From: Methylococcales bacterium
Lineage (GTDB): Bacteria > Pseudomonadota > Gammaproteobacteria > Methylococcales > Methylomonadaceae
DNA: 57,837 nucleotides
Direction: 5' to 3'
NCBI GenBank assembly: GCA_028712795.1
Contig: JAQTPT010000020.1
Location: 1-57,837, forward strand
Part shown: in pieces, positions 29,193-37,166 of the stretch
Layout of the letters: each line of letters begins with the position of its first letter
Numbering within the stretch: position 1 is the first letter of the stretch
Translations under genes and position numbers: made by a program
The notes under the pieces: generated by a model
What the model saw: only the letters and a program-made list of their open reading frames with translations
What the model was told of the DNA's origin: nothing
The model's database searches: none

Positions 29193-29278
29193 ATAACTGC
29201 GCCAGCCATTGAGTTATTATCCGCCTGCAATAGCTCATCCGCATGAAATATAAAGTCTTTATTGTTAATTTTTGATAG

Positions 29279-29294
29279 TGGCACAGTGTTTGCA
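29279..29294 (+). promoter_or_regulatory. Sigma-54 promoter (-24/-12) of the bufferin operon
   Basis: TGGCACAGTGTTTGCA fits TGGCAC-N5-TTGCW exactly. The first gene starts 66 bp downstream at 29360, after the Shine-Dalgarno AAGGA. Confidence 0.9.
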
Positions 29295-29359
29295 TTTATT
29301 TAATTGTCGCAGTATGTTGCTGTAGACGTTTACTTAACTGATTAACTCTAAGGACTACC

Positions 29360-29653
29360 ATGAAAAACGTAAATACTGTTGTTTCTTCTGCTTTGGCTGC
29401 TGTTATCGCAATGGGCTCTATAGGATTGGCCTCAGAGGCTTTTGCCGCTGACAATGATATGAGCAAAATGGACAAGATGGGTAAAATGGAAAAATGTTAC
29501 GGCGTTGTTAAAGCGGGCAAAAACGATTGCAAGACTCTTTCTAATGCGTGTGCCGGACATTCAACAACTGACGGTCAAAAAGATGCTTTTATCGCTGTTC
29601 CTGCCGGTACTTGTGAGCGGATCGTTGGCGGCAGCATGGAAGCCGCTAGCTAA
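29360..29653 (+). CDS. bufA1: BufA1-type bufferin precursor (DUF2282)
   Basis: A 97-residue exported precursor: a signal peptide of about 29 residues (ending EAFA-A), a Met-rich spacer with Met34, 37, 40 and 43 spaced every third residue, then a core with four Cys (46, 57, 64, 85) in the DUF2282 layout KCYGVVKAGKNDC...CAGHS...GTC. In the bufferin family the core Cys residues are modified by the MNIO enzyme and the product binds copper in the periplasm. Placement directly before a DUF692 and a DUF2063 gene supports this strongly. It is the first gene behind a sigma-54 promoter. Confidence 0.92.
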   Translation: MKNVNTVVSSALAAVIAMGSIGLASEAFAADNDMSKMDKMGKMEKCYGVVKAGKNDCKTLSNACAGHSTTDGQKDAFIAVPAGTCERIVGGSMEAAS

Positions 29654-29662
29654 GGACCGATC

Positions 29663-30541
29663 ATGGCGCACGCTAATCTAAAGCTGCCGATGCGCGCCCG
29701 TACACCGATTCCGGCTTGTGCCGGGGTCGGTCTCCGTTCGCAACATCACAGGGATTCGCTCATCAGTCCTGCCAAAGCTGGCTGGCTGGAAGTGCATAGC
29801 GAAAACTATTTCGGCCGGGGCGGCGCACCGTTACGTAATCTGGAAGACATCCGGGCCGATTATCCGATCAGTCTGCATGGCGTTGGCATGTCGTTAGGAT
29901 CGGTTGATGAGTTGGATCGTAATCATTTACGCCAACTGAAGGCTTTGATCACCTGTATCGAACCGGGATTGGTGTCCGAGCACCTGTGTTGGAGTTCTTT
30001 TGGCGGGAGTTATCTTAATGATCTACTGCCTCTGCCTTACACCGGTGCGACGCTTACCTTTCTGGTAACGCGAATTGATGAAGTACAGGGCTTTTTGGGC
30101 AGACAGATTCTCCTCGAGAATCCTTCCAGTTACCTGGAGTATCAATATTCAACGTATTCGGAAAGTGAGTTTCTCGACGAACTATCGCGTCGCTCGGGCT
30201 GCGGTATTTTGCTGGATATTAATAACGTCTATGTATCCTGTACTAATCACGGCTGGAATGCGCTGGACTATATACGGAATATTGCCGTTGACCAGGTCAA
30301 GGAAATTCATTTGGCCGGACATACTGTGAACACTATTGCAGGCCGGAATATTCTTATTGATACTCACAATGGCCCGGTATCAGAGTCCGTCTGGCTACTT
30401 TACCAAAGCGCCTTGCAGCGGCTGGGCAGTGTGCCGACGCTGATAGAATGGGATGCCGACTTGCCCTCATGGCAAGTGTTAGTCGATGAGGCGGTCAAAG
30501 CGGACGCTTATCTGGAGAAGTGTTATGAACAGGCTGCATGA
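29663..30541 (+). CDS. bufB: BufB: DUF692 multinuclear non-haem iron oxygenase (MNIO)
   Basis: A 292-residue TIM-barrel enzyme with the DUF692 motifs in order: 'GVGLRSQHH', 'WLEVHSENYFG', 'ISLHGVGMSLGS', 'SEHLCWSS', 'ILLENPSSYL', 'GILLDINNVYVSCTNHG', 'EIHLAGHT', 'LIDTHNGPVSESVWLLY' and 'TLIEWDADLP'. The His, Glu and Asp residues in these supply the iron ligands. It modifies Cys residues of the BufA1 precursor, together with BufC. It starts 10 bp after bufA1 and overlaps bufC by 17 bp. Confidence 0.95.
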   Translation: MAHANLKLPMRARTPIPACAGVGLRSQHHRDSLISPAKAGWLEVHSENYFGRGGAPLRNLEDIRADYPISLHGVGMSLGSVDELDRNHLRQLKALITCIEPGLVSEHLCWSSFGGSYLNDLLPLPYTGATLTFLVTRIDEVQGFLGRQILLENPSSYLEYQYSTYSESEFLDELSRRSGCGILLDINNVYVSCTNHGWNALDYIRNIAVDQVKEIHLAGHTVNTIAGRNILIDTHNGPVSESVWLLYQSALQRLGSVPTLIEWDADLPSWQVLVDEAVKADAYLEKCYEQAA

Positions 30542-31295
30542 GACACAACGGGATTTCAGCCGCTATGTGTTACAAAATAGCGATCAGATTCCTGCCGGAA
30601 TCAAGGCCAACGGGATAGCGGTCGAACAACGCCTGAACATCTATCGAAATAACACACGCTTAGGCTTAACGGAGGTTTTGCGGGAGGTGTATCCGGTGGT
30701 AAACAAGTTGGTGGGCGACGCCTTTTTTAACCGGCTGGCTCAAGCCTATATCAATCTACATCCGTCGAAATCGGCTTGTTTATTGACGTTTGGCGGAAGG
30801 TTTTCCGAAGTAATAGCCGGATATAAGGACGCACAAGGTTTAGCTTATTTGCCCGATACGGCGCGGCTGGAATGGTATGTTCACGAAGCCTATCATGCAG
30901 CGGATGACTCGCTGCTGGATGTTCCGGCTTTGGCACAACTGGATGCTGAAAGCTATCAGCGACTGGGGTTTAAAGTGCATCTGACAGGGCGCTTTATCGC
31001 TTCCGATTACCCGATAGGCCGAATTTGGATCGATAATCAGTGCGATGCCCGGCAAGAGTCGTTGATTGATCTGACTAAAGGCGGTTGCTGCTTGCTCATC
31101 TTCCGCCCTGAACTGGAGGTAGGGATAGTGAGTCTTAACTATGCGGATTATCAATGCCTGACAGCGCTTGCTTCCGGCTTGACGCTGATAAGAGCCGTCG
31201 AATGCGTTATTGCAACCCATCCTGATTTCGACATCCAACCGCCGTTGAAGCAGTGGTTGCAGATGGGTTTATTGACCGATTTTTTCATCCTTTAA
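30525..31295 (+). CDS. bufC: BufC: DUF2063 partner of the MNIO enzyme
   Basis: A 256-residue protein. The start at 30525 is chosen because TCTGGAGAAG precedes it as Shine-Dalgarno; a frame from 30486 adds 13 unlikely residues. The helical N-terminal domain (MNRLHETQRDFSRYVLQNSD, 'RLNIYRNNTRLGLTEVLREVYPVVNKLVGDAFFNRLAQAYI') is the DUF2063 DNA-binding-like domain that in this family recognises the precursor peptide. The C-terminal part has 'LARLEWYVHEAYHA'-like and beta segments. It overlaps bufB. Confidence 0.9.
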   Translation: MNRLHETQRDFSRYVLQNSDQIPAGIKANGIAVEQRLNIYRNNTRLGLTEVLREVYPVVNKLVGDAFFNRLAQAYINLHPSKSACLLTFGGRFSEVIAGYKDAQGLAYLPDTARLEWYVHEAYHAADDSLLDVPALAQLDAESYQRLGFKVHLTGRFIASDYPIGRIWIDNQCDARQESLIDLTKGGCCLLIFRPELEVGIVSLNYADYQCLTALASGLTLIRAVECVIATHPDFDIQPPLKQWLQMGLLTDFFIL

Positions 31296-31306
31296 TAGAA
31301 CACACC

Positions 31307-31825
31307 ATGAACACACATCCTGTTTGCAAGGTTACAGACTTTCTGCAAAAAACTAACTGTCTGAGCCATAGAATTGAAATGGCAATGGCTCGACTGACAC
31401 CATTCGGCGATCTGCTTCTGCGTGGCTGGGTTGCTTATGCTTTTTGGGTTTCCGGTTTGATTAAAGTTCAAAACTGGGATAGCACGCTGTATTTATTCCA
31501 GTCTGAATATTCAGTGCCGTTATTATCACCTGAAATTGCAGCCATGCTGGGTTCAGCCGTGGAGCTTTGCTGTCCGGCATTGCTGGCTTTAGGCTTATTT
31601 GGGCGCAGTTCTGCGGCGTTGTTGTTTCTGTTTAATCTCGTTGCGGTGATTTCCTATCCGGATCTGGGGGCTGCGGGTCTGGAGCAACACACGGTCTGGG
31701 GCATTATGTTGCTGGTCTGCCTGTTGCATGGACCAGGGGCCTGGTCAGTTGATGCCTGGCTCAAACAGCATTTTTTTATGACCGGTAAGACCATGAAACA
31801 GAACAATGAATTCTTGTCAGAATAA
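31307..31825 (+). CDS. DoxX family membrane protein of the bufferin operon
   Basis: 172 residues from the start at 31307; an earlier in-frame Met at 31253 lies inside bufC. Four hydrophobic segments with the DoxX signature 'LLLRGWVAYAFWVSGLIKVQNWDSTLYLF' and 'AMLGSAVELCCPALLALGL' are present. DoxX-like genes are common fourth members of bufferin operons (sometimes called bufD). The role is unknown, perhaps redox or export related. It overlaps the next (broken) SDR frame by 20 bp. Confidence 0.88.
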   Translation: MNTHPVCKVTDFLQKTNCLSHRIEMAMARLTPFGDLLLRGWVAYAFWVSGLIKVQNWDSTLYLFQSEYSVPLLSPEIAAMLGSAVELCCPALLALGLFGRSSAALLFLFNLVAVISYPDLGAAGLEQHTVWGIMLLVCLLHGPGAWSVDAWLKQHFFMTGKTMKQNNEFLSE

Positions 31826-32602
31826 ACGGTCTCTGGAAGGTCAACGGGCGCTGGTCACCGGCGCCCATGACGCTATTGGCGCCGCAGTTGCGGAAGCGCT
31901 GGCCGGGGCGGGCGCCAAGGTTATGATTAATTATCTGGGCGACCGGGATAAAGCCGAACGCGTGGCTGAGCGTATTCGTGCAAATCAAGGCCAGGCCATG
32001 ATTTTTCAGACGGATGTCAGCGAGGAAAGCCAGGTAGACCATGTTCGATGTCTTTATTGGCTATTGGGGAAGTATCGATAATTCTGGTCAATAATGCCAG
32101 TTTGCAAAATGATACCGCGCTGGTGAATATGAGTCTGGAGCAGTGGAACAAGGTTCTTGGCTACAACCTGACCGGGCAATTTTTATGTACGCGGGAAGCG
32201 GCGCGCGAATTTTTGCGTCGAGGTGTCATGCTTGAGCTATCCCGTTCCGCTGGAAAAATCATCTGCATCACTACGCAGGGCGTGAATGCCTCGTCCGGAT
32301 CGGTCAATTATGCCGCTGTTAAGGGTGGCGTGACCTTGTTAATGGAATCGCTGGCTTTGGAATTGTCCAAAGAAAAGATACGGGTCAACGGAATTTCCCC
32401 TGGAATCATGAAAACTCCGGACAAGACCAGCGAATGGGAAACATCGAAGCAGAAGGCCGGTCAACTATGCACTCCCATAGATATAGCCAGAACAGCAGTA
32501 TGGTTGGCTTCGGATGATTCCTGCCATGTCAACGGCGTTACTTTTTATATGGATGGCGATACAGTGCCAGTGCAGGACTTGTTTTTTGAGGATACGCCAT
32601 GA
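31806..32602 (+). pseudogene. Short-chain dehydrogenase (SDR), frame-shifted
   Basis: The first part (31806 to about 32045) carries the N-terminal Rossmann segment ALVTGAHDAIGAAVAEALAG and is followed by the out-of-frame ending VDHVRCLYWLLGKYR. The second frame (from about 32048) resumes with LLAIGEVSIILVNNAS, then the catalytic-type region 'SSGSVNYAAVKGG' and 'KIRVNGISPGIM'. The two fit one normal SDR of about 260 residues with a shift near 32040-32050. It follows doxX closely, so it is likely part of the bufferin transcription unit. The break may be real or a sequence error. Confidence 0.85.
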
Positions 32603-33374
32603 AAAATCCGCTCATTTATATTGTTTTATCCTGTTCATTGCTTTCCCCGGTTGCAACTGCGCTTAGCAATAATAATCTATGTTCCGCGCAAAGCACTGAC
32701 CATATAGTTCCACTGATTGAATTATATACTTCCGAAGGATGCAGTAGCTGCCCGCCTGCGGACCAGCGGCTGAGCGGACTTGCGGATCAAGGATTTACTG
32801 GCGCCAAGGTCATACCCTTGGCGTTTCATGTGGATTATTGGGATTACATCGGCTGGAAAGACCGGTTTGCTTCGCCAAAATTTACCGCCCGGCAACGGCA
32901 AATTGTAGAAGCAGGCCGAGCAAAGTTTGCTTACACCCCCAAGTATTATTGAACGGCATCGATTTTGGCGATTGGCGTAACCACGCTAGTTTCGTGGACG
33001 CAGTATTTGCCAGTCAAAAACAACACGCTCACGCAAAATTAAGCCTGACATTAAGCCTCCAGAGTCCGGGTGAACTGCTGGTCGCAAGTACTGAGCAGGT
33101 TAATGCCGGCGACCTCGGCAATGCCGAGGTTTATTTTGCTGTTTACGAAAATAATCTGGCGTCCAGCGTGGATGGCGGTAAAAACAGTGGTCGCAACCTC
33201 AGCCATAACCATGTGGTCAGAGAACTTATTGGCCCATACCCGCCAGATCAACACAGCTTCACCCTGGATGCACAGTGGCGTCAGCGCAATGCAGGTGTCG
33301 TCAGTTTTGTTCAAGATCGTAAAACAGGTCAGGTGCTGCAGGCCTTGGATCGTCATTTCTGTATAACGGAGTAG
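32599..33374 (+). pseudogene. DUF1223 thioredoxin-like secreted protein, frame-shifted
   Basis: The N-terminal part has a signal peptide and the motif 'LIELYTSEGCSSCPPADQRLSGL' (the redox-type CSSC) and 'FHVDYWDYIGWKDRFASP', and ends after AKFAYTPKYY at 32952. Another frame continues with QVLLNGIDFGDW... to 33374. The junction is the C5 run at 32936-32940 (TACACCCCCAAG), where one base is missing relative to the expected YTPQVLLNG. It overlaps the end of the SDR by four bases (ATGA). As with the SDR, the lesion may be an assembly error in a homopolymer. Confidence 0.88.
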
Positions 33375-33471
33375 CGCCAATAAAATGTTTATTAGTGTAA
33401 CTCCATGGATAAAAAAGTTTTAAAGTAAAGCAGTCCCTCATTAACAACCCACTAAATTTAGGATAATAACC

Positions 33472-34188
33472 ATGAAACTCGAAAACAAAACCATCTTTGT
33501 AACGGGCGCAAATCGCGGCATCGGCAAAGCTATCGTTGTAGCCTTGCTTAAATCTCCGGTAAAGAAAATTTATGCCTCGGCACGCAGCATTACAGATTTT
33601 CAACAATTTAACGATCCACGTGTAGTGCCGATAAGACTGGATATTACCGATCAAGAGCAGATCCGGCAAGCCGTGCAGCAAGCGCAAGATGCCGACGTAC
33701 TAATTAATAACGCCGGTGTATTGGCTTTTGCCGGTATCATTTCCGGCGAATTTGACCTTCTGAAACGGGATATGGAGGTAAATTACTTTGGCACGCTTAA
33801 TATGATTCGTTCGTTCACGCCGGTACTTGAAAAAAATGGCGATGCAGCGATTGCTAATATTCTCTCTATAGTCAGCCTCGCCAGCATGGCCGGTATCGGC
33901 GGTTATTGCGCATCAAAAGCCGCGCTATTTTCTGCTACCCAGGCGATGCGTACAGAATTAAAAGCTAAAAATATTTCGGTGCATGGCGTTTTTCCAGGGC
34001 CTATCGATACCGATATGGCTAAAGATATTGATATGCCGAAGACTAGCGCACAAGTAACCGCCGAAAACATAGTCGCAGGTATTGCTGCCTACCAGGAGTA
34101 TATATTTCCAGACCCCATGTCGTCACAAATTGGCGAATTATGGGCGAAAGATCCCAAAGCCTTAGAGCGTCAATTCGCGGCAATGTAA
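33472..34188 (+). CDS. SDR family oxidoreductase
   Basis: A 238-residue classical short-chain dehydrogenase: cofactor motif TGANRGIG (residues about 11-18), 'VLINNAGVLAF', and the catalytic Ser-Tyr-Lys as 'ILSIVSLASMAGIGGYCASKAALF'. The 'HGVFPGPIDTDMAKDI' segment is normal. Shine-Dalgarno AGGATAATAACC precedes the ATG. It lies about 100 bp after the DUF1223 remnant, so it may be separate from the bufferin operon or its last gene. Substrate unknown. Confidence 0.92.
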   Translation: MKLENKTIFVTGANRGIGKAIVVALLKSPVKKIYASARSITDFQQFNDPRVVPIRLDITDQEQIRQAVQQAQDADVLINNAGVLAFAGIISGEFDLLKRDMEVNYFGTLNMIRSFTPVLEKNGDAAIANILSIVSLASMAGIGGYCASKAALFSATQAMRTELKAKNISVHGVFPGPIDTDMAKDIDMPKTSAQVTAENIVAGIAAYQEYIFPDPMSSQIGELWAKDPKALERQFAAM

Positions 34189-34254
34189 TCTGATTAGGAT
34201 GGGTGGAATTAATTACTTGGAAACAGGTGCAGAAGCACTCGTTCTCCATCAGTA

Positions 34255-34415
34255 TCAAGCAGACTTATTGAGCTCAATTTTAGGAAAGTCGATGTCAACG
34301 CGGGAAGCCTTATTAAGGATATTGGTCAGCAGATTCATGCCGACGTGAACAATGATCTCAACGGCCTCCGCAACGCCGTTAAGTTGCTTGAATTGATGAC
34401 GGTGATACGTGACAT
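34255..34415 (-). pseudogene. Remnant of an AhpD-like (carboxymuconolactone decarboxylase) gene
   Basis: The start (GGAGAG then ATG at 34415, MSRITVINSSNL) is joined by an internal deletion and a frame change to a C-terminal piece reading AEAVEIIVHVGMNLL... and ending VDIDFPKIELNKSA, stop at 34255. This C-terminus closely resembles the intact AhpD-like protein at 18988-19536 (AEIVEIVLHVALNTL...). Most of the gene, including the CxxC motif, is gone. It is divergent from the LysR gene, as a regulated target would be. Confidence 0.75.
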
Positions 34416-34507
34416 GATGACTCTCCTTGGGTCGAGTAATTTAAGAGTTGTGGTGTGGGTGTCAGATTTTATTCCTGGCACGGAGATAGGTTACGGAATT
34501 TTAAAAA

Positions 34508-34520
34508 ACTATTGAATAGT
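34508..34520. promoter_or_regulatory. Possible LysR-type operator
   Basis: The palindrome ACTATTGAATAGT (5-bp arms, 3-bp centre) lies about 40 bp upstream of the LysR start and between it and the divergent AhpD remnant. It fits the T-N11-A idea of LysR sites. Evidence is position and symmetry only. Confidence 0.4.
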
Positions 34521-34560
34521 CTAAAATCACAAGACACTCTTTCATCTTTTGGAATAATTT

Positions 34561-35460
34561 ATGGATCGCTTTCACTCCATGCAGGTGTTTGTTGCGGTTG
34601 CTGATACTGAAGGTTTCGCATCGGCTGCCAGGAAACTGTATATGTCACCGCCTGCTGTCACGCGAACCATCGCGGCCTTGGAAGATCATCTTGGCGTACT
34701 GCTATTTCATCGAACGACCCGGCAGGTTAAGCCGACCGACGCAGGCATACGCTTTTTGGAGGATTGTCGTCGTATTCTGGCTGATCTTGATGAAGCAGAG
34801 GAATCCGTAGCCGGAGCACACCGCGTTCCACGAGGAAAATTGTCCGTAACCGCATCATCGCGATTTGGATACCTGCACGTAGCCCCGCTGTTGATTGAAT
34901 TTCTGGAACGTTACCCCGAAGTTTCGGTGCAAACGCTATTCGTGGATCGCGTGGTCAATCTGATTGATGAAGGACTCGATGTGGCTGTACGGATTGGCGA
35001 ATTGCCGGATTCGTCCCTGACAGCCATTCGCGTAGGGTCGGTTCGTCGGGTGATTTGTGCTTCTCCCGAGTACCTAGATGCTCGCGGTATCCCGCAAGTA
35101 CCTGAGGACATCAGAGCACACGACATCGTACAGTTCTCGAGTCTGGCATCGAAGGCTGAGTGGCGCTTCAAAGGATCGGCTGGCGACATCATTGTCCCTT
35201 TCTCAACACGTCTCACAGTTAACACAGCAGATGTTGCGATTGCAGCCGCCGTTGCCGGACGCGGATTAACTCTGGTATTGTCGTACATGGTTGCGCCCGA
35301 GGTTTTATCAGGAAGACTCAAGATTGTTCTCGCCGACTATGAAAATGCGTCATTGCCGGTTCATGTGGTCTATCAGGAAGGTCGAAAAGCGGCGGCAAAG
35401 GTACGCGCCTTTGTCGATTTCGCAGTAGAACGCTTACGAGTACTGACATCGATTAATTGA
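34561..35460 (+). CDS. LysR family transcriptional regulator
   Basis: A 299-residue regulator of normal length. The N-terminal winged helix (MDRFHSMQVFVAVADTEGFASAARKLYMSPPAVTRTIAALEDHLGVLLFHRTTRQVKPTDAG) is textbook, followed by a periplasmic-binding-protein-like effector domain (about residues 90-295) with 'YLHVAPLLIEFLERYPEVSVQTLFVDRVVNLIDEGLDVAVRIGELPDS'. This subgroup commonly regulates divergent oxidoreductase genes. Its presumed target, the divergent AhpD-like gene, is now a remnant, so it may be an orphan or act on the paralogous set at 19-20.7 kb (inference). Confidence 0.93.
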   Translation: MDRFHSMQVFVAVADTEGFASAARKLYMSPPAVTRTIAALEDHLGVLLFHRTTRQVKPTDAGIRFLEDCRRILADLDEAEESVAGAHRVPRGKLSVTASSRFGYLHVAPLLIEFLERYPEVSVQTLFVDRVVNLIDEGLDVAVRIGELPDSSLTAIRVGSVRRVICASPEYLDARGIPQVPEDIRAHDIVQFSSLASKAEWRFKGSAGDIIVPFSTRLTVNTADVAIAAAVAGRGLTLVLSYMVAPEVLSGRLKIVLADYENASLPVHVVYQEGRKAAAKVRAFVDFAVERLRVLTSIN

Positions 35461-35668
35461 GAGTTATTCAAGGCGCCGGATAAAAACGATGCTAATTCAT
35501 CAGCGAACTAAGAATTCGTGGATGATTCAAATGTTATTCGGGCTTTCAATGTGACTGTTTGCGGCGTTCACGCGAATAGTGGTACGGCAAAGGAGTGCTG
35601 CTTTTTGACATACTGATGGTCGATAGTCGGCCAATTGATCTAATTGTCCGGTTGAATTGACAGTCAGC

Positions 35669-35805
35669 TTAGAATAGGTTTTCTACCGCCTTTTTCCGCT
35701 GTTTAAATCGATAAGAATCATTGCCAGTTTCCAAGATATCGCAGTGATGAGTAATGCGATTGAGCGCGCCGTGGTCATCTTGGCATCGCCAAATACCCGA
35801 TGAAG
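35669..35805 (-). pseudogene. IS21-type istB 3' remnant
   Basis: The minus-strand frame ending at 35669 reads ALNRITHHCDILETGNDSYR... to KAVENLF. It matches the C-terminal region of the intact IstB at 52108 ([21 protein letters not shown]). About 35 codons remain, with upstream bases still similar in another frame (VFGDAKMTTARS). The 35461-35668 interval before it holds nothing I recognise. Confidence 0.8.
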
Positions 35806-35837
35806 CATCGTAAAAATATTTTATTCACCTCTTTTTG

Positions 35838-36662
35838 CTAAATCGGTGGCTGTTTAGGGCCGGTCACCTTAACGTATACCGTATCGCCGACGGTTAAGGT
35901 GCCGCACTGATTATGCAGGGCATTTTGTCCAAAATAGACCTTATTTTCCCATTTTCTGATGCGATTGAGTGTTGCGAGAGGTTCTTTGCCAAGTTGCGCG
36001 GTTTCGGGATCTATTGTAGGAACGGAGCAGCGCGAACACGCTTTGGGAAGTCTGAAATCAATAGCTCCAATGCTGATCTCTCTCCAGTTATCTTCGGCGT
36101 AACTGGGGCAACCGTTAATAACCAGATTGGGTCTGAAACGGGTCATCGGTAAACTTAACTGCATGTCCCGATTTAATGAAACCAGCGAGTTTTCGGAAAT
36201 AATAAGAAATGGGAAGCCATCAGAAAAAGCCACGGTATCAGTATAGCGGCCATAATGTGTATCGACTTGTCGGATTGTCTCTTCAGGTTGATAAACCAGT
36301 CGGCAATCCTGATTTAAGAAACTGCTTAACCATTGATCCGCTTCCACTGATACGCTAAGCGCATCGCACTGGTCAAGCCAAATGCTACTTTTAATAATAT
36401 CGCCATCAGTTGGAGATACTGGTAACGACAGATTTTCCATTCCGGGTGCAGACAGAATTAAATGATGGCCTATTAGCGCCGTTTTTATCAAAGCCATTCG
36501 CGGTAATTTACGCTGGCTTATGAATTGCGCGGCTTTGTCTATAAGCATGAATTTCCTGTCGTACTGAAGCCCTGTTTTAGTCACCGGCCAGCTGGTTACA
36601 CTGATGCCTGCCAATGATTTTACCGGATAAAGTATTATTGCGCTTAATGTGCTGTCTGTCAT
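35838..36662 (-). CDS. MOSC domain protein (YcbX-like)
   Basis: 274 residues from the start at 36662 (MTDSTLSAIILYPVKSLAG), with AAAGG nearby as Shine-Dalgarno; an earlier in-frame Met at 36728 adds 22 residues without support. The N-terminal MOSC_N beta-barrel is followed by the MOSC domain with 'FRPNLVINGCPSYAEDNWREISIG' and the conserved Cys segment 'LPKACSRCSVPTIDPETAQLGKEPL'. MOSC proteins handle sulfur carried by the molybdenum cofactor or reduce N-hydroxylated compounds (YcbX, mARC-like). This lacks the C-terminal ferredoxin domain of E. coli YcbX. It stands between two transposase remnants. Confidence 0.9.
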   Translation of the reverse strand: MTDSTLSAIILYPVKSLAGISVTSWPVTKTGLQYDRKFMLIDKAAQFISQRKLPRMALIKTALIGHHLILSAPGMENLSLPVSPTDGDIIKSSIWLDQCDALSVSVEADQWLSSFLNQDCRLVYQPEETIRQVDTHYGRYTDTVAFSDGFPFLIISENSLVSLNRDMQLSLPMTRFRPNLVINGCPSYAEDNWREISIGAIDFRLPKACSRCSVPTIDPETAQLGKEPLATLNRIRKWENKVYFGQNALHNQCGTLTVGDTVYVKVTGPKQPPI

Positions 36663-36769
36663 ATTAGACCAGCCTTTAAATTTCAGTTTAAGTTCATAAA
36701 AGTTGGAATGGAAAAGGTTTTGCCGCAAAGTTTTTAGAAATCAGAGGCAATCTATACCTTATTAGCAAT

Positions 36770-36910
36770 TTAACCGGCCATGAAGCGTTCGCTTTTCGCC
36801 TCGCGAAAACTGTGTTCTATTAAGAAACGTTGCGCCTGTACTCGAGCCAGCTCTTGCCAGGGCGTATCCACTGGCGCATTCGAAACACAATAGTGAGAGA
36901 TAAATTGGGA
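36770..36910 (-). pseudogene. Transposase DDE-domain remnant (IS4/IS701-like)
   Basis: The frame reads SQFISHYCVSNAPVDTPWQE followed by LARVQAQRFLIEHSFREAKS and a stop at 36770. 'W-EL--VQA-RF-IEHSFREAK' is the Glu-containing C-terminal signature of IS701/IS4-type transposases. Only about 46 codons are left. To its right (36911-37166) there is a 31-codon frame after GGGAG (36918-37010) that I do not trust, then the upstream region of hsdR. Confidence 0.75.
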
Positions 36911-37166
36911 GTTTAACATGACTGATTCACCTACGACTGCTAAAAATACCTTGGTTCAATCGTTACTGATTTACTTTAGCACTCGATTACAAATTTGTGT
37001 TTGTAAATAAGTGTCGAATATTTATCACTTTCAGCATCATTCAGATTATTGGGTAGATGAGGATGGAGACAAACTTCAATCTTTAGTTTTACGACTATAA
37101 AAAACAGCCAATGGCAAACAATAGGTTAAAATGCAGGGAATCACTACAGATCATTAATGGACTGAT

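Noticed and set aside
36918..37010. 31-codon frame starting MTDSPTTAKNTL after GGGAG
   Set aside because: Has a fair ribosome-binding site but no match to a family, and it ends before hsdR; more likely chance or a scrap.
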